Assembly (NCBI GenBank): GCA_005889075.1
Contig: VBDQ01000012.1
Location: 1-45,183, forward strand
Length of the DNA stretch: 45,183 nt
Direction of reading: 5' to 3'
Origin: Chloroflexota bacterium
GTDB lineage: Bacteria > Chloroflexota > Limnocylindria > P2-11E
Each line of letters begins with the position of its first letter. Position 1 is the first letter of the stretch. The notes under the pieces were generated by a model, which had not been told where the DNA came from, searched no databases, and saw nothing but the letters and a program-made list of their open reading frames with translations. Positions 31,835 through 38,748 of this stretch are shown here, in pieces. A program made the translations under genes and the position numbers.

Positions 31835-33367
31835 TTGACAACAAGGACGGCCACCGCCGTCAGGGCGACGAGGCCAACCTATGGGCTTCCGTTCGTCATC
31901 ACCGCCGCGTCGGCCGGCACGATCATCGAGTGGTACGACTTCTATCTCTACGCGACCCTCACCCCGTTCCTCGCGCCGATCTTCTTCCCGAGCGACAACC
32001 CGACCGCGTCGGCTCTTGCGGCGTTCGCCGCATACGCCGCAGGCTTCCTCGTTCGGCCGTTTGGTGCGGTGTTCTTTGGGGCGCTTGGGGACATCATCGG
32101 CCGCAAATACACCTTCCTCGTCACGATCACGGTGATGGGACTCGCGACGGTGCTCGTCGGACTGCTGCCGACGCACGCGCAGATCGGCATCGCGGCAGGA
32201 ATCATCCTCGTGATCCTGCGGCTCGCCCAGGGGCTCGCGCTCGGCGGCGAGTACGGCGGCGCGGCGATCTACGTCGCCGAGCACGCACCCGACAACAAGC
32301 GCGGTCTCTACACGTCGTGGATCCAGACCACCGCGACTGTCGGCTTCTTCCTGGCCCTCGCGATCATCCTGTTCTTCCGCACGAACATGGCGCCGGCGGA
32401 CTTCGCGTCACAGGGTTGGCGCTACCCGTTCTGGATCTCCGCCGTCCTTGTGGTTCTCGCGCTGTACATCCGCATCCGACTTCAGGAGACACCGCTCTTC
32501 GCGCGGCTCAAGGAGTCGAAGCAGACCGTCACCGGCACCGGCAACTGGGCCAGCGAGGCGTTCAGCGGCCGCAAGGTCGGGACGATCGCGCTCGTGCTCC
32601 TTGGGCTCACCGCGGGGCAAGGCGTCGTCTGGTACCAAGGCCAGTTCCAAGCGAACTTCTTCATGACCACGTACCTGAAGCTGACCTTCACGCAGTCCTA
32701 CACGATCATGCTGTGGGCGGTCGCGCTGGGAACGCCCTTCTTCCTGTTCTTCGGCTGGCTCTCGGACCGGATCGGAAGGAAGGTCATCATCCTCGCCGGA
32801 TGCCTCATTGCCGCGATCACCTATCTACCGATCTACCACGCCATGACCGACGCCGCGAACGTCACGCGCGACGCCACTGGCCTCATCACCAAGGCGGATC
32901 CGAACACACCGGTCTTGATCGCCCTGGTATGGATTCAGGTGATCTACGTCACGATGGTGTACGGGCCGATCGCGGCGTTCCTCGTCGAATACTTCCGTGC
33001 GAAGGTCCGCTACACGTCACTTTCGATCCCGTACCACTTCGGGAACGGCTGGTTCGGAGGCATGCTCCCGCTGCTCTTCACTGCGCTGGTCGGAGCGACC
33101 TACCCGGAGGGGAGCAAGTCCTACGTGCCGTTCCTCACCAACTTCTTTGGGCTGCCGATCAAGACGAATTGGGACCTGCGCGCGTTCAACAGCACGAACG
33201 ATCCCAACGGCAACCCCTATCTCGGCCTCGCCTACGTCATCACGGTCGCGCTCATGACCGTGGTCATCGGAACGCTGTTCCTCCGCGAGCCGCGCGGCGC
33301 GAAGATCTGGAGCGAGGTCGGCGGTGAAGAGCCGGGCCTCATGACCGAAGCGACGCCCGCGGACTAG
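31835..33367 (+). CDS. MHS-family major facilitator transporter
   Basis: 510 residues, twelve membrane helices, of the metabolite:H+ symporter group (ShiA/ProP type). Signatures: SAGTIIEWYDFYLYATL, LVRPFGAVFFGALGDIIGRK (the DRxGRK loop), RLAQGLALGGEYGGAAIYVAEHAP, QTTATVGFFLAL, WRYPFWISA and SDRIGRK in the second half. Start is TTG at 31835 with AAGGAGGGG a few nt before; a longer open frame lacks such a site. Substrate unknown; position after acs suggests a carboxylate such as acetate, as inference only. Followed by terminator hairpins. Confidence 0.9.
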   Translation: MTTRTATAVRATRPTYGLPFVITAASAGTIIEWYDFYLYATLTPFLAPIFFPSDNPTASALAAFAAYAAGFLVRPFGAVFFGALGDIIGRKYTFLVTITVMGLATVLVGLLPTHAQIGIAAGIILVILRLAQGLALGGEYGGAAIYVAEHAPDNKRGLYTSWIQTTATVGFFLALAIILFFRTNMAPADFASQGWRYPFWISAVLVVLALYIRIRLQETPLFARLKESKQTVTGTGNWASEAFSGRKVGTIALVLLGLTAGQGVVWYQGQFQANFFMTTYLKLTFTQSYTIMLWAVALGTPFFLFFGWLSDRIGRKVIILAGCLIAAITYLPIYHAMTDAANVTRDATGLITKADPNTPVLIALVWIQVIYVTMVYGPIAAFLVEYFRAKVRYTSLSIPYHFGNGWFGGMLPLLFTALVGATYPEGSKSYVPFLTNFFGLPIKTNWDLRAFNSTNDPNGNPYLGLAYVITVALMTVVIGTLFLREPRGAKIWSEVGGEEPGLMTEATPAD

Positions 33368-33371
33368 CCAT

Positions 33372-33432
33372 TGAGGGCTTTGCCCTCACACCGGCGGCAT
33401 GAACGGAGGGAGGCCACGGCCTCCCTCCTTTT
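33372..33432. terminator. Two hairpins after the MHS transporter, strong bidirectional terminator
   Basis: TGAGGGC-ttt-GCCCTCA (33372-33388) and a perfect GGAGGGAGGC-cacg-GCCTCCCTCC (33405-33428) followed by TTTT. The second is a classic intrinsic terminator on the plus strand. It also sits just past the minus-strand small membrane gene, so both may use it. Confidence 0.85.
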
Positions 33433-33624
33433 CTATTTCAGCTGCAGCCTGTTTGCGCGCTCTTCTTCGGCGCGCTCTCGGTCGAGGCCCGTGCGCGCGG
33501 ACCAGGACTCCCAACCCTCCCAGTTGGCCATGAAGAACGTGTAGCAGACGACGTACGTCGCAGCGAGGATGCAGAAGGTCGCGCCGAGCATGAGAAAGGA
33601 GCCGACCGGATCGCCCGTGCCCAT
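33433..33624 (-). CDS. Small single-helix membrane protein
   Basis: 63 residues. One membrane helix (FLMLGATFCILAATYVVCYTFF) followed by a short aromatic segment (NWEGWESW) and a charged, Glu/Arg-rich tail. No family recognised. ATG start at 33622-33624. Convergent with the MHS transporter across the terminator hairpin. Could be a small accessory subunit of a membrane complex, but nothing nearby shows which. Confidence 0.6.
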   Translation of the reverse strand: MGTGDPVGSFLMLGATFCILAATYVVCYTFFMANWEGWESWSARTGLDRERAEEERANRLQLK

Positions 33625-33660
33625 GGCCGCTAGCCTACGGCGAGCGCCATACCGGATGGA

Positions 33661-34674
33661 TCAGCCGAGCTTCTTCTCGAGCTGCACGTGTGCGGGCAGG
33701 GTCTGATAACCGAGCGTCGCGTTGATCCCGCGCATGGCCTTGTTCGGTTCGTCGTTCGTCGTGAGCATCGCGCGCAGCCCTTTCGCCTTCCCTCGCGACA
33801 GCGCCTCCACCTTGAGGGCCGTCGCGACGCCCCGCCCGCGGTACTCGCGGGCCGTCCCGGTCATCCACGTGTACGCGTCCTGCTCCTGGCGCCGGCCACT
33901 CTGCGTGAAGCCGGCGATCACGTCGCCGTCGTATGCGATCAGCGAGAGGTCGTAGAGGGCCTGGCCGCTCTCGAATGACATCTTGCGGAAGCGCTCGTAC
34001 GGCATCGGCTCGAGCCGCGTCGCAAATGGGATGTCATCCCACATCGGGCCCTGGGCCTCGAAGAGCGCGCGGTAGAACGACTCGAGTCCGTCATGGTCGA
34101 GGCCATCCATCATCTCGCCGAAGGTGCGCATGACGATCCCCGACGCTCGAACTTTCTTCACGCGCTCGGCAAACCGCGCTGGGTCGAACGTCGCGAGCTC
34201 GACATACGCCTCGATCCGACGGCCGATCTCGCGGTATCCGCGCTCGCTCGCCCACGCAAGCGCGTCGGGGTGCGCCGCGCTCGCTCCGGAGAGGAACCGC
34301 GGCGCACCGCGGCTCCGCGCCACGCCCTCGACCTCGTCGAGGAGCGCACTGCCGATGCCCTTTCGGCGGTCCGTTCGCGCGACGCCGACGCCGCCGTTCT
34401 GGGCCCCGTCAGGATGCCGCATCATCGAGCCGGCGCCGACATTCGCCGATCCAACCACCCGACCGGCGTCGTCCTCGACGACGATCCGGTACTGCGTTTC
34501 GTCGGGTGCCATCCGTTCCCACATGCGCCACTCTTCGGCGCTCTGCTGTTCCATGCGGTGCGACCACGAGTTCCTCTCTTCGACGAGCGGCTCGCGGTCG
34601 GAGTCACGGAACGGCCGTGCGCGGTACCCCTTGGGGAGCCTGGTGTTGACGCGTTCCGCATCCTCCGCGATCAC
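33661..34674 (-). CDS. Tandem GNAT acetyltransferase
   Basis: About 337 residues with two GNAT folds. The first has the acetyl-CoA loop RTDRRKGIGSALLDEVEGVARSRG in the N-terminal half; the second has REYRGRGVATALKVEAL near 290 and the terminal NKAMRGINATLGY. Two-domain GNATs include mycothiol synthase-like and antibiotic acetyltransferase groups, but the substrate cannot be named. GTG 34672-34674 is chosen because the first ~18 codons of the longer frame (to 34728) look non-coding. It stands alone, divergent from csbD. Confidence 0.85.
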   Translation of the reverse strand: MIAEDAERVNTRLPKGYRARPFRDSDREPLVEERNSWSHRMEQQSAEEWRMWERMAPDETQYRIVVEDDAGRVVGSANVGAGSMMRHPDGAQNGGVGVARTDRRKGIGSALLDEVEGVARSRGAPRFLSGASAAHPDALAWASERGYREIGRRIEAYVELATFDPARFAERVKKVRASGIVMRTFGEMMDGLDHDGLESFYRALFEAQGPMWDDIPFATRLEPMPYERFRKMSFESGQALYDLSLIAYDGDVIAGFTQSGRRQEQDAYTWMTGTAREYRGRGVATALKVEALSRGKAKGLRAMLTTNDEPNKAMRGINATLGYQTLPAHVQLEKKLG

Positions 34675-34834
34675 GTGGCGGACGATAGGGAAGCGCCGTG
34701 GTCGGTCAAATGTCAGTTCGACACACAACCGTCACAAGGCTGTACGTCGCCCGATGACAGCAAGCGACCAATGGCACCGGTCTTGCGCCCGCTTTTGCCG
34801 GCACCGTCGCTCGATGCCGAAGGAGGCGATACGG

Positions 34835-35020
34835 ATGGACGACAAGATCGAGGGCAAGTGGGACCAAGGCAAAGGCAAGGTCAAAGAAGAGGTCGGCAAG
34901 CTTGGCGGCGACAAGTCGACGGAGCTTGGCGGCAAGGTTGACCAGGGCAAGGGCAAGCTGAAGGAAGGCCTCGGCAACCTAAAGGAAGGCCTCCACGACG
35001 ACGAGCGCGTCGAAGAGTAG
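34835..35020 (+). CDS. CsbD-family stress protein
   Basis: 61 residues, extremely Lys/Gly/Glu-rich and repetitive: DKIEGKWDQGKGKVKEEVGKL, then GGKVDQGKGKLKEGLGNL and a shorter third unit. This is the CsbD/UPF0337 pattern, a hydrophilic disordered protein induced by general stress in other bacteria. AAGGAGG is placed about 8 nt before the ATG. A strong terminator follows 17 nt downstream and overlaps the next gene's start. Upstream 160 nt contain no other gene. Confidence 0.92.
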   Translation: MDDKIEGKWDQGKGKVKEEVGKLGGDKSTELGGKVDQGKGKLKEGLGNLKEGLHDDERVEE

Positions 35021-35037
35021 AAATCCTCGCTAGAAAC

Positions 35038-35080
35038 AGACCCGAGAGCACAATGTGACCGTGCGCTCGGGTCTTTATTT
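35038..35080 (+). terminator. Intrinsic terminator of csbD, overlapping the next start codon
   Basis: AGACCCGAG (35038-35046) pairs with CTCGGGTCT (35066-35074), extended by GCAC/GTGC inside, followed by TTTATTT. The GTG start of the next gene (35055, or 35061) lies inside this hairpin. Confidence 0.85.
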
Positions 35081-35384
35081 GCTGCTCGGACTCGCCCTCT
35101 TTGCGGCGACCGATGCGCCACCGGCGCCGACCACGGCCGCGCGCGAGCTTCCGGCGCCGATCCTTGTTGCAGCTGCCGACGACGAGGTGACGGTCAACGT
35201 GCTCGAGCTCTTCTGCCGCAGCTGCACCGAGAAGATCCTCAGCGGTTGCCGCGACATCTACGGCGTGACCGCGGTGGACGTCGACCGCAAAGACAAGCTG
35301 ATGACGCTCCATTTCGTGTCGTCGGTCACAACGCGCGACCGCGTCCTCGCGGCCGTCGATCGCGTGGTCGCCACCATCCCCTGA
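35055..35384 (+). CDS. Exported HMA-like metal-binding domain protein
   Basis: 109 residues: hydrophobic signal segment (LYLLLGLALFAATDAPP), short Pro/Ala linker, then an HMA-like ferredoxin-fold domain. The metal-binding CxxC is in LELFCRSCTEKILSGC, followed by IYGVTAVDVDRKDKLMTLHFV, which is the usual strand pattern of MerP/CopZ domains. Would bind Cu(I), Hg or similar outside the cytoplasm; the metal is unknown. GTG 35055 or GTG 35061 starts. The start region is inside the csbD terminator. The next gene begins at its stop codon. Confidence 0.8.
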   Translation: MTVRSGLYLLLGLALFAATDAPPAPTTAARELPAPILVAAADDEVTVNVLELFCRSCTEKILSGCRDIYGVTAVDVDRKDKLMTLHFVSSVTTRDRVLAAVDRVVATIP

Positions 35385-35740
35385 CCTTTCGCCGCAGGCT
35401 CGTCGAGCATCACGCCGACCCGATCGGCCATCTGGTGGGTCTCCTGTCGGGCGGCGTCCCACGCGTTCGGGACGGCTGCTTCCTCTATGTGAGCGATCGG
35501 GGCCTCGCGCACCTCATCCTCACGCTGCGAGGATTCGGCGCGATCACATTTGGACATGTCATCGTCTCGAACGTCGAGCCAACGGCGGCCGTATGGCGCC
35601 ACGAGCTCCGGCACGTCGCGCAGTACGAGCGGATCGGTCTTGCGTTCTTACCGCTCTATCTCTGGTTTCGCGCAACGCGCGGCTATCGCGATCATCCGTT
35701 GGAGCGTGATGCAGCCGAAGCCCCTAGGCTCCTTCGGTAG
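35381..35740 (+). CDS. Putative metalloprotease-like HExxH-variant protein
   Basis: Up to 119 residues. Contains GFGAITFGHVIVS followed by AVWRHELRHVAQYERIGLAFLPLYLWF and a tail YRDHPLERDA. The HELRHVAQYE segment (HExxH-like) occurs in small bacterial proteins of unknown function and looks like a zinc site. The start is uncertain: the coding character extends to a CTG at 35381 that overlaps the previous stop as CTGA, while the first standard start is GTG 35435. Overlaps the lpd start by 1 nt, so it is probably translationally coupled to its neighbours. Confidence 0.6.
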   Translation: MTFRRRLVEHHADPIGHLVGLLSGGVPRVRDGCFLYVSDRGLAHLILTLRGFGAITFGHVIVSNVEPTAAVWRHELRHVAQYERIGLAFLPLYLWFRATRGYRDHPLERDAAEAPRLLR

Positions 35741-37125
35741 TGCCCACGTTCGACCTCGCGATCCTCGGTGGCGGACCCGGCGGGTACGTCGCCGCACTTC
35801 ACGCGGGCGCGAAGGGCGCGAAGGTCGCGGTCGTCGAGCGCGATCGCGTTGGGGGTACCTGCGTCACGGTCGGGTGCATTCCCTCAAAGGCATTGCTCGA
35901 TTCGAGCCATGCCTACTGGCTCACGACCCACGGCGAGGAACACGGCATTCACGTCGATGGAGCGCGGTTCGTTCTTTCGCAGGCGGTCGCGCGCAAGGAC
36001 CGCGTCGTGGCGCAGCTCGTGTCCGGGATCGAGGCACTCTTCAAAGGGCGCAAGGTCGAGCTGTTCAAGGCCGACGGGACGCTCGTGTCGCCGACCCAGA
36101 TCCGCGCCGGCGACCAGATGATCGACGCGAAGGCCGTCATCGTCGCAACAGGATCCAAGGTGGGCGTTCCTCCGATCAGGGGGCTCGCCGAGGCGAAGCC
36201 ACTCGATAACGTCAGCGCGCTCGCGCTGACCGAGATACCGAAGCGGCTCGTCGTGATCGGCGCCGGCGCGATCGGACTGGAGCTTGGCACGTTCTTCGCC
36301 GAGATCGGCTCAGCGGTGACGATCCTCGAGATGCTGCCGCAGCCGATCGCCTACGCGGACGCCGAGATCGTGCGCGTTCTCGTCCGGACACTCGAGCCGC
36401 GCGGCGTGAAGGTGCAGACGAACGCCAAGGTGACCGAGGTCGTGCGCAGCGCGGCTGGGATCGTCGTCACCGCGGAGATCGATGGCAAGCAGGAGTCCTT
36501 CGAAGGGGATCAGCTCCTGCTCGGGGCGGGCCGGATCGCGAACCTCTCCGGTGTCGAGCAGGCCGGCCTTGCGACGAACCGCCTCGGCATCACGGTCGAT
36601 GACCGCATGCGCACGAACGTCGGCGGCGTGTGGGCCATCGGGGACTGCATCGGTGATCCGCGATCGCCGAAGCTCGCCCACGTCGCGTTCACACAAGCGG
36701 AGGTGGCGGTCGACACGATCCTCGGCGAGAACGCGGTGATGGACTACGACGTCGTGCCCAATGTGGTGTACACGCACCCCGAGGTCGCCCAGGTCGGCTT
36801 CACCGAGGCGCAGGCCAAGGAGAAGTACGGTGCGGAAACGAAGGTCGCGCGCTACAACTTCCGCGCCTCTGGTCGTGCCCTCGCGCTCGGGGAGTCCGAC
36901 GGCTTGATGAAGGTCGTGACCATCGGAAAGGAACAGCGGATCATCGGCGTGCACATCGTCGGGCCTCAAGCCAGCGAGCTGATCGCGGAGGCCGCTCTTG
37001 CCATGCGGCTGGAGGCGACCGTCGAGGACGTCGCGGCGACGATACACGCGCACCCGACGCTTGCCGAGACTTTCCGCGAGGCCATGCTCTCAGCGCTCGG
37101 GAGGCCGATCCACTCCGCTCGCTAG
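35740..37125 (+). CDS. lpdA: Dihydrolipoyl dehydrogenase
   Basis: E3 component of 2-oxoacid dehydrogenase complexes or glycine cleavage; 461 residues. FAD motif LAILGGGPGGYVAALHAG, the redox disulfide in GGTCVTVGCIPSKALL, NAD motif VVIGAGAIGLELGTFFAEIG, FAD ATG-like VWAIGDCIGD, and the C-terminal catalytic HAHPTLAETFREA. All key residues present. GTG start at 35740 overlaps the preceding stop. No E1 or E2 gene is adjacent. Ends in a CTAG shared with the VOC gene. Confidence 0.95.
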   Translation: MPTFDLAILGGGPGGYVAALHAGAKGAKVAVVERDRVGGTCVTVGCIPSKALLDSSHAYWLTTHGEEHGIHVDGARFVLSQAVARKDRVVAQLVSGIEALFKGRKVELFKADGTLVSPTQIRAGDQMIDAKAVIVATGSKVGVPPIRGLAEAKPLDNVSALALTEIPKRLVVIGAGAIGLELGTFFAEIGSAVTILEMLPQPIAYADAEIVRVLVRTLEPRGVKVQTNAKVTEVVRSAAGIVVTAEIDGKQESFEGDQLLLGAGRIANLSGVEQAGLATNRLGITVDDRMRTNVGGVWAIGDCIGDPRSPKLAHVAFTQAEVAVDTILGENAVMDYDVVPNVVYTHPEVAQVGFTEAQAKEKYGAETKVARYNFRASGRALALGESDGLMKVVTIGKEQRIIGVHIVGPQASELIAEAALAMRLEATVEDVAATIHAHPTLAETFREAMLSALGRPIHSAR

Positions 37126-37733
37126 TCGCCCTTGAAGCGGACGTCGAGGACCGCGTCGCGCTCGTCCGCGCGGAGCTCGATCTCCGGCGCGCCGCGCTCA
37201 CGGAGCCGCGCATACCGCCATTCCGCATCCGCGAGTTCCTTCGCGCCGAGGATCACCTTCGCGATCCCGCCAGCCCCATTCGCGTGTTGCGCCGCTGCGC
37301 CTTGCGGAACCCGCAGCTCCCTGGAGGTGAGGTCCTGAATGATGAACGGGAGGGGCGCCGAGAGGATCGCGGTGCGCCACTCGAGCCGGATCCCGTCAGG
37401 GCGAGTGCGACCACCCGTCGCCGACGAGCGCGTGACGATCTCCTTGAGTGCGAGGGTATCCGCGCCGAGGTCATCGGAGAGCAGCGCGAAGTCGGCGAAT
37501 CCGCCGCCCTCCGCCGCGATCTTCCACCAGCGATGGCTCACCGCGCGGTCGAGGTCCGGGAAGGCCACGATCTCGAGGTAGCTGCCGTCGGCGAATGGTA
37601 CGAGCGCGTTGTGCGTGAGTCCGTCGGCGTGCTTGCCACCCGGCGTGACAGTGAAACCGCGGCGCCGGTGATCCGCGACGGCCGTATCGAGATCGCGAGC
37701 CACGAGCACGACGTGGTCGAGCATGCGGATCAT
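37122..37733 (-). CDS. Glyoxalase-like (VOC) domain protein
   Basis: 203 residues. LDHVVLVARDLDTAVADHRRRGFTVTPGGKHADG is the canonical first beta-alpha-beta-beta unit of the glyoxalase-like PF13468 group, followed by THNALVPFADGSYLEIVAF, where the Glu would be a metal ligand. The second half (AKVILGAKELADAEWRYARL) is a second module with weaker metal-site conservation. Function unknown. ATG 37731-37733. Tail-to-tail 4-nt overlap with lpd. Confidence 0.82.
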   Translation of the reverse strand: MIRMLDHVVLVARDLDTAVADHRRRGFTVTPGGKHADGLTHNALVPFADGSYLEIVAFPDLDRAVSHRWWKIAAEGGGFADFALLSDDLGADTLALKEIVTRSSATGGRTRPDGIRLEWRTAILSAPLPFIIQDLTSRELRVPQGAAAQHANGAGGIAKVILGAKELADAEWRYARLRERGAPEIELRADERDAVLDVRFKGD

Positions 37734-37752
37734 CCGGAATGGATAGCACGAC

Positions 37753-38292
37753 GTGTCGGGGTATCGTCACCGCGTGGTCACGCGGGCTGTGAAGCTGCTC
37801 ACGGACGAGCTCGAGGCTGCGTACGAGATGATCCGGAGTCGGGTCGAGGGTCTGACCGACGAAGAGTTCTTCTGGGAGCCGGTCAGGGGATGCTGGACGG
37901 TGCGACAAGACAGGCCAGGTCATTGGGCTCCTGACTACCCGGAACCGCCACATCCCGAGCCCCCACCGTTCACGACGATTGGCTGGAGGCTTGTCCACGT
38001 CGGCGAATGCAAGCTCATGTACCACGAGTACGCGTTCGGTCCCGCCAAGCTCACGTTCCCCGAAATCAACTCGACCCATACGGCGAAGGACGCGATCGCG
38101 CGGCTAGAAGAGGGGCATGCACTCCTGAGGCGCGATCTCGATGGACGTGACGACGCCGCGCTGGATCGCGAAGTACTCACGAATTGGGGCGAGCGCTGGC
38201 CGGCATGGCGGATCTTCTGGGCGATGATCGAGCACGACCTTCATCACGGCGGCGAGATCGGAGCCTTGCGTGACCTCTATCGAAGCCGTTGA
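37753..38292 (+). CDS. DinB-like four-helix protein
   Basis: 179 residues of the DinB superfamily. The N-terminal helix LLTDELEAAYEMIRSRVEGLTDEEFFWEP is typical, WRLVHVGECKLMYHEYAF has a His on the expected helix, and the C-terminal IEHDLHHGGEIGALRDLYR gives the His pair. The WxVRQ segment after the first helix and the Pro-rich insertion (PEPPHPEPPPF) are characteristic of a DinB subgroup found in actinobacteria and Chloroflexota. GTG start at 37753; a second GTG about 7 codons later is possible. Confidence 0.8.
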   Translation: MSGYRHRVVTRAVKLLTDELEAAYEMIRSRVEGLTDEEFFWEPVRGCWTVRQDRPGHWAPDYPEPPHPEPPPFTTIGWRLVHVGECKLMYHEYAFGPAKLTFPEINSTHTAKDAIARLEEGHALLRRDLDGRDDAALDREVLTNWGERWPAWRIFWAMIEHDLHHGGEIGALRDLYRSR

Positions 38293-38298
38293 CCTCTG

Positions 38299-38370
38299 CG
38301 GGCCGTGCGAGAATCGGACTCGCATTCCGCGCTTAGAAGGCGCGTGCTCTATCCATTGAGCTAACGGCCC
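38299..38370 (-). tRNA. tRNA-Arg (anticodon TCT)
   Basis: 72-nt cloverleaf: acceptor GGGCCGT/ACGGCCC with discriminator G, D-stem GCTC/GAGC, anticodon stem CGCGC/GCGCG with loop CTTCTAA (TCT). T-stem GCGAG/CTCGC carries loop TCCGATT, with C instead of T at position 55. No CCA encoded. Confidence 0.9.
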
Positions 38371-38666
38371 GGCTCGTCCAATTATCAGGGAACGCAATGT
38401 CAGATCGAAACACATCCGACGCACGATGTCTCGCCGCGACTCTCGTGTCGCTCGTCGAACTGATCGTCTACATCGGCTCGGCCACGAGTCACGCGCCTTA
38501 AGTCCGTCGACGGCGGTTACTTCGGTCCTGTGACGACTGCGCCCCGCAATATCGACATAACGGTCGTTCCACGCGTCTGCGTTGACTTGGCAGGAGCTGG
38601 GCTGGGCCAGCCGCTCACCAATCAAAGGAGGGGAAGCGGCGCCAGCGTCGGGGCGCACGGCGACAT
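38371..38666. other. Intergenic region without a recognised gene
   Basis: About 300 nt between tRNA-Arg and the peroxidase locus. A Shine-Dalgarno-like AAAGGAGGGG at 38624-38633 is too far (about 34 nt) from the signal-peptide ATG at 38667 to serve it. I see no other structure or gene. Confidence 0.4.
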
Positions 38667-38726
38667 ATGTACGACCGACGACGACTCTCGCTCGCTCTGG
38701 CGCTGACGATCTGCACGGTGGTCTGA
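38667..38726 (+). pseudogene. Detached signal peptide of the haem peroxidase
   Basis: ATG 38667 encodes MYDRRRLSLALALTICTVV and hits TGA at 38724-38726. It is a plausible Sec signal peptide start, and the mature peroxidase domain follows within 20 nt in another frame. The linking N-terminal segment of the mature protein appears to be missing. Confidence 0.6.
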
Positions 38727-38748
38727 CTACCGCGACGGGATATCGCGC

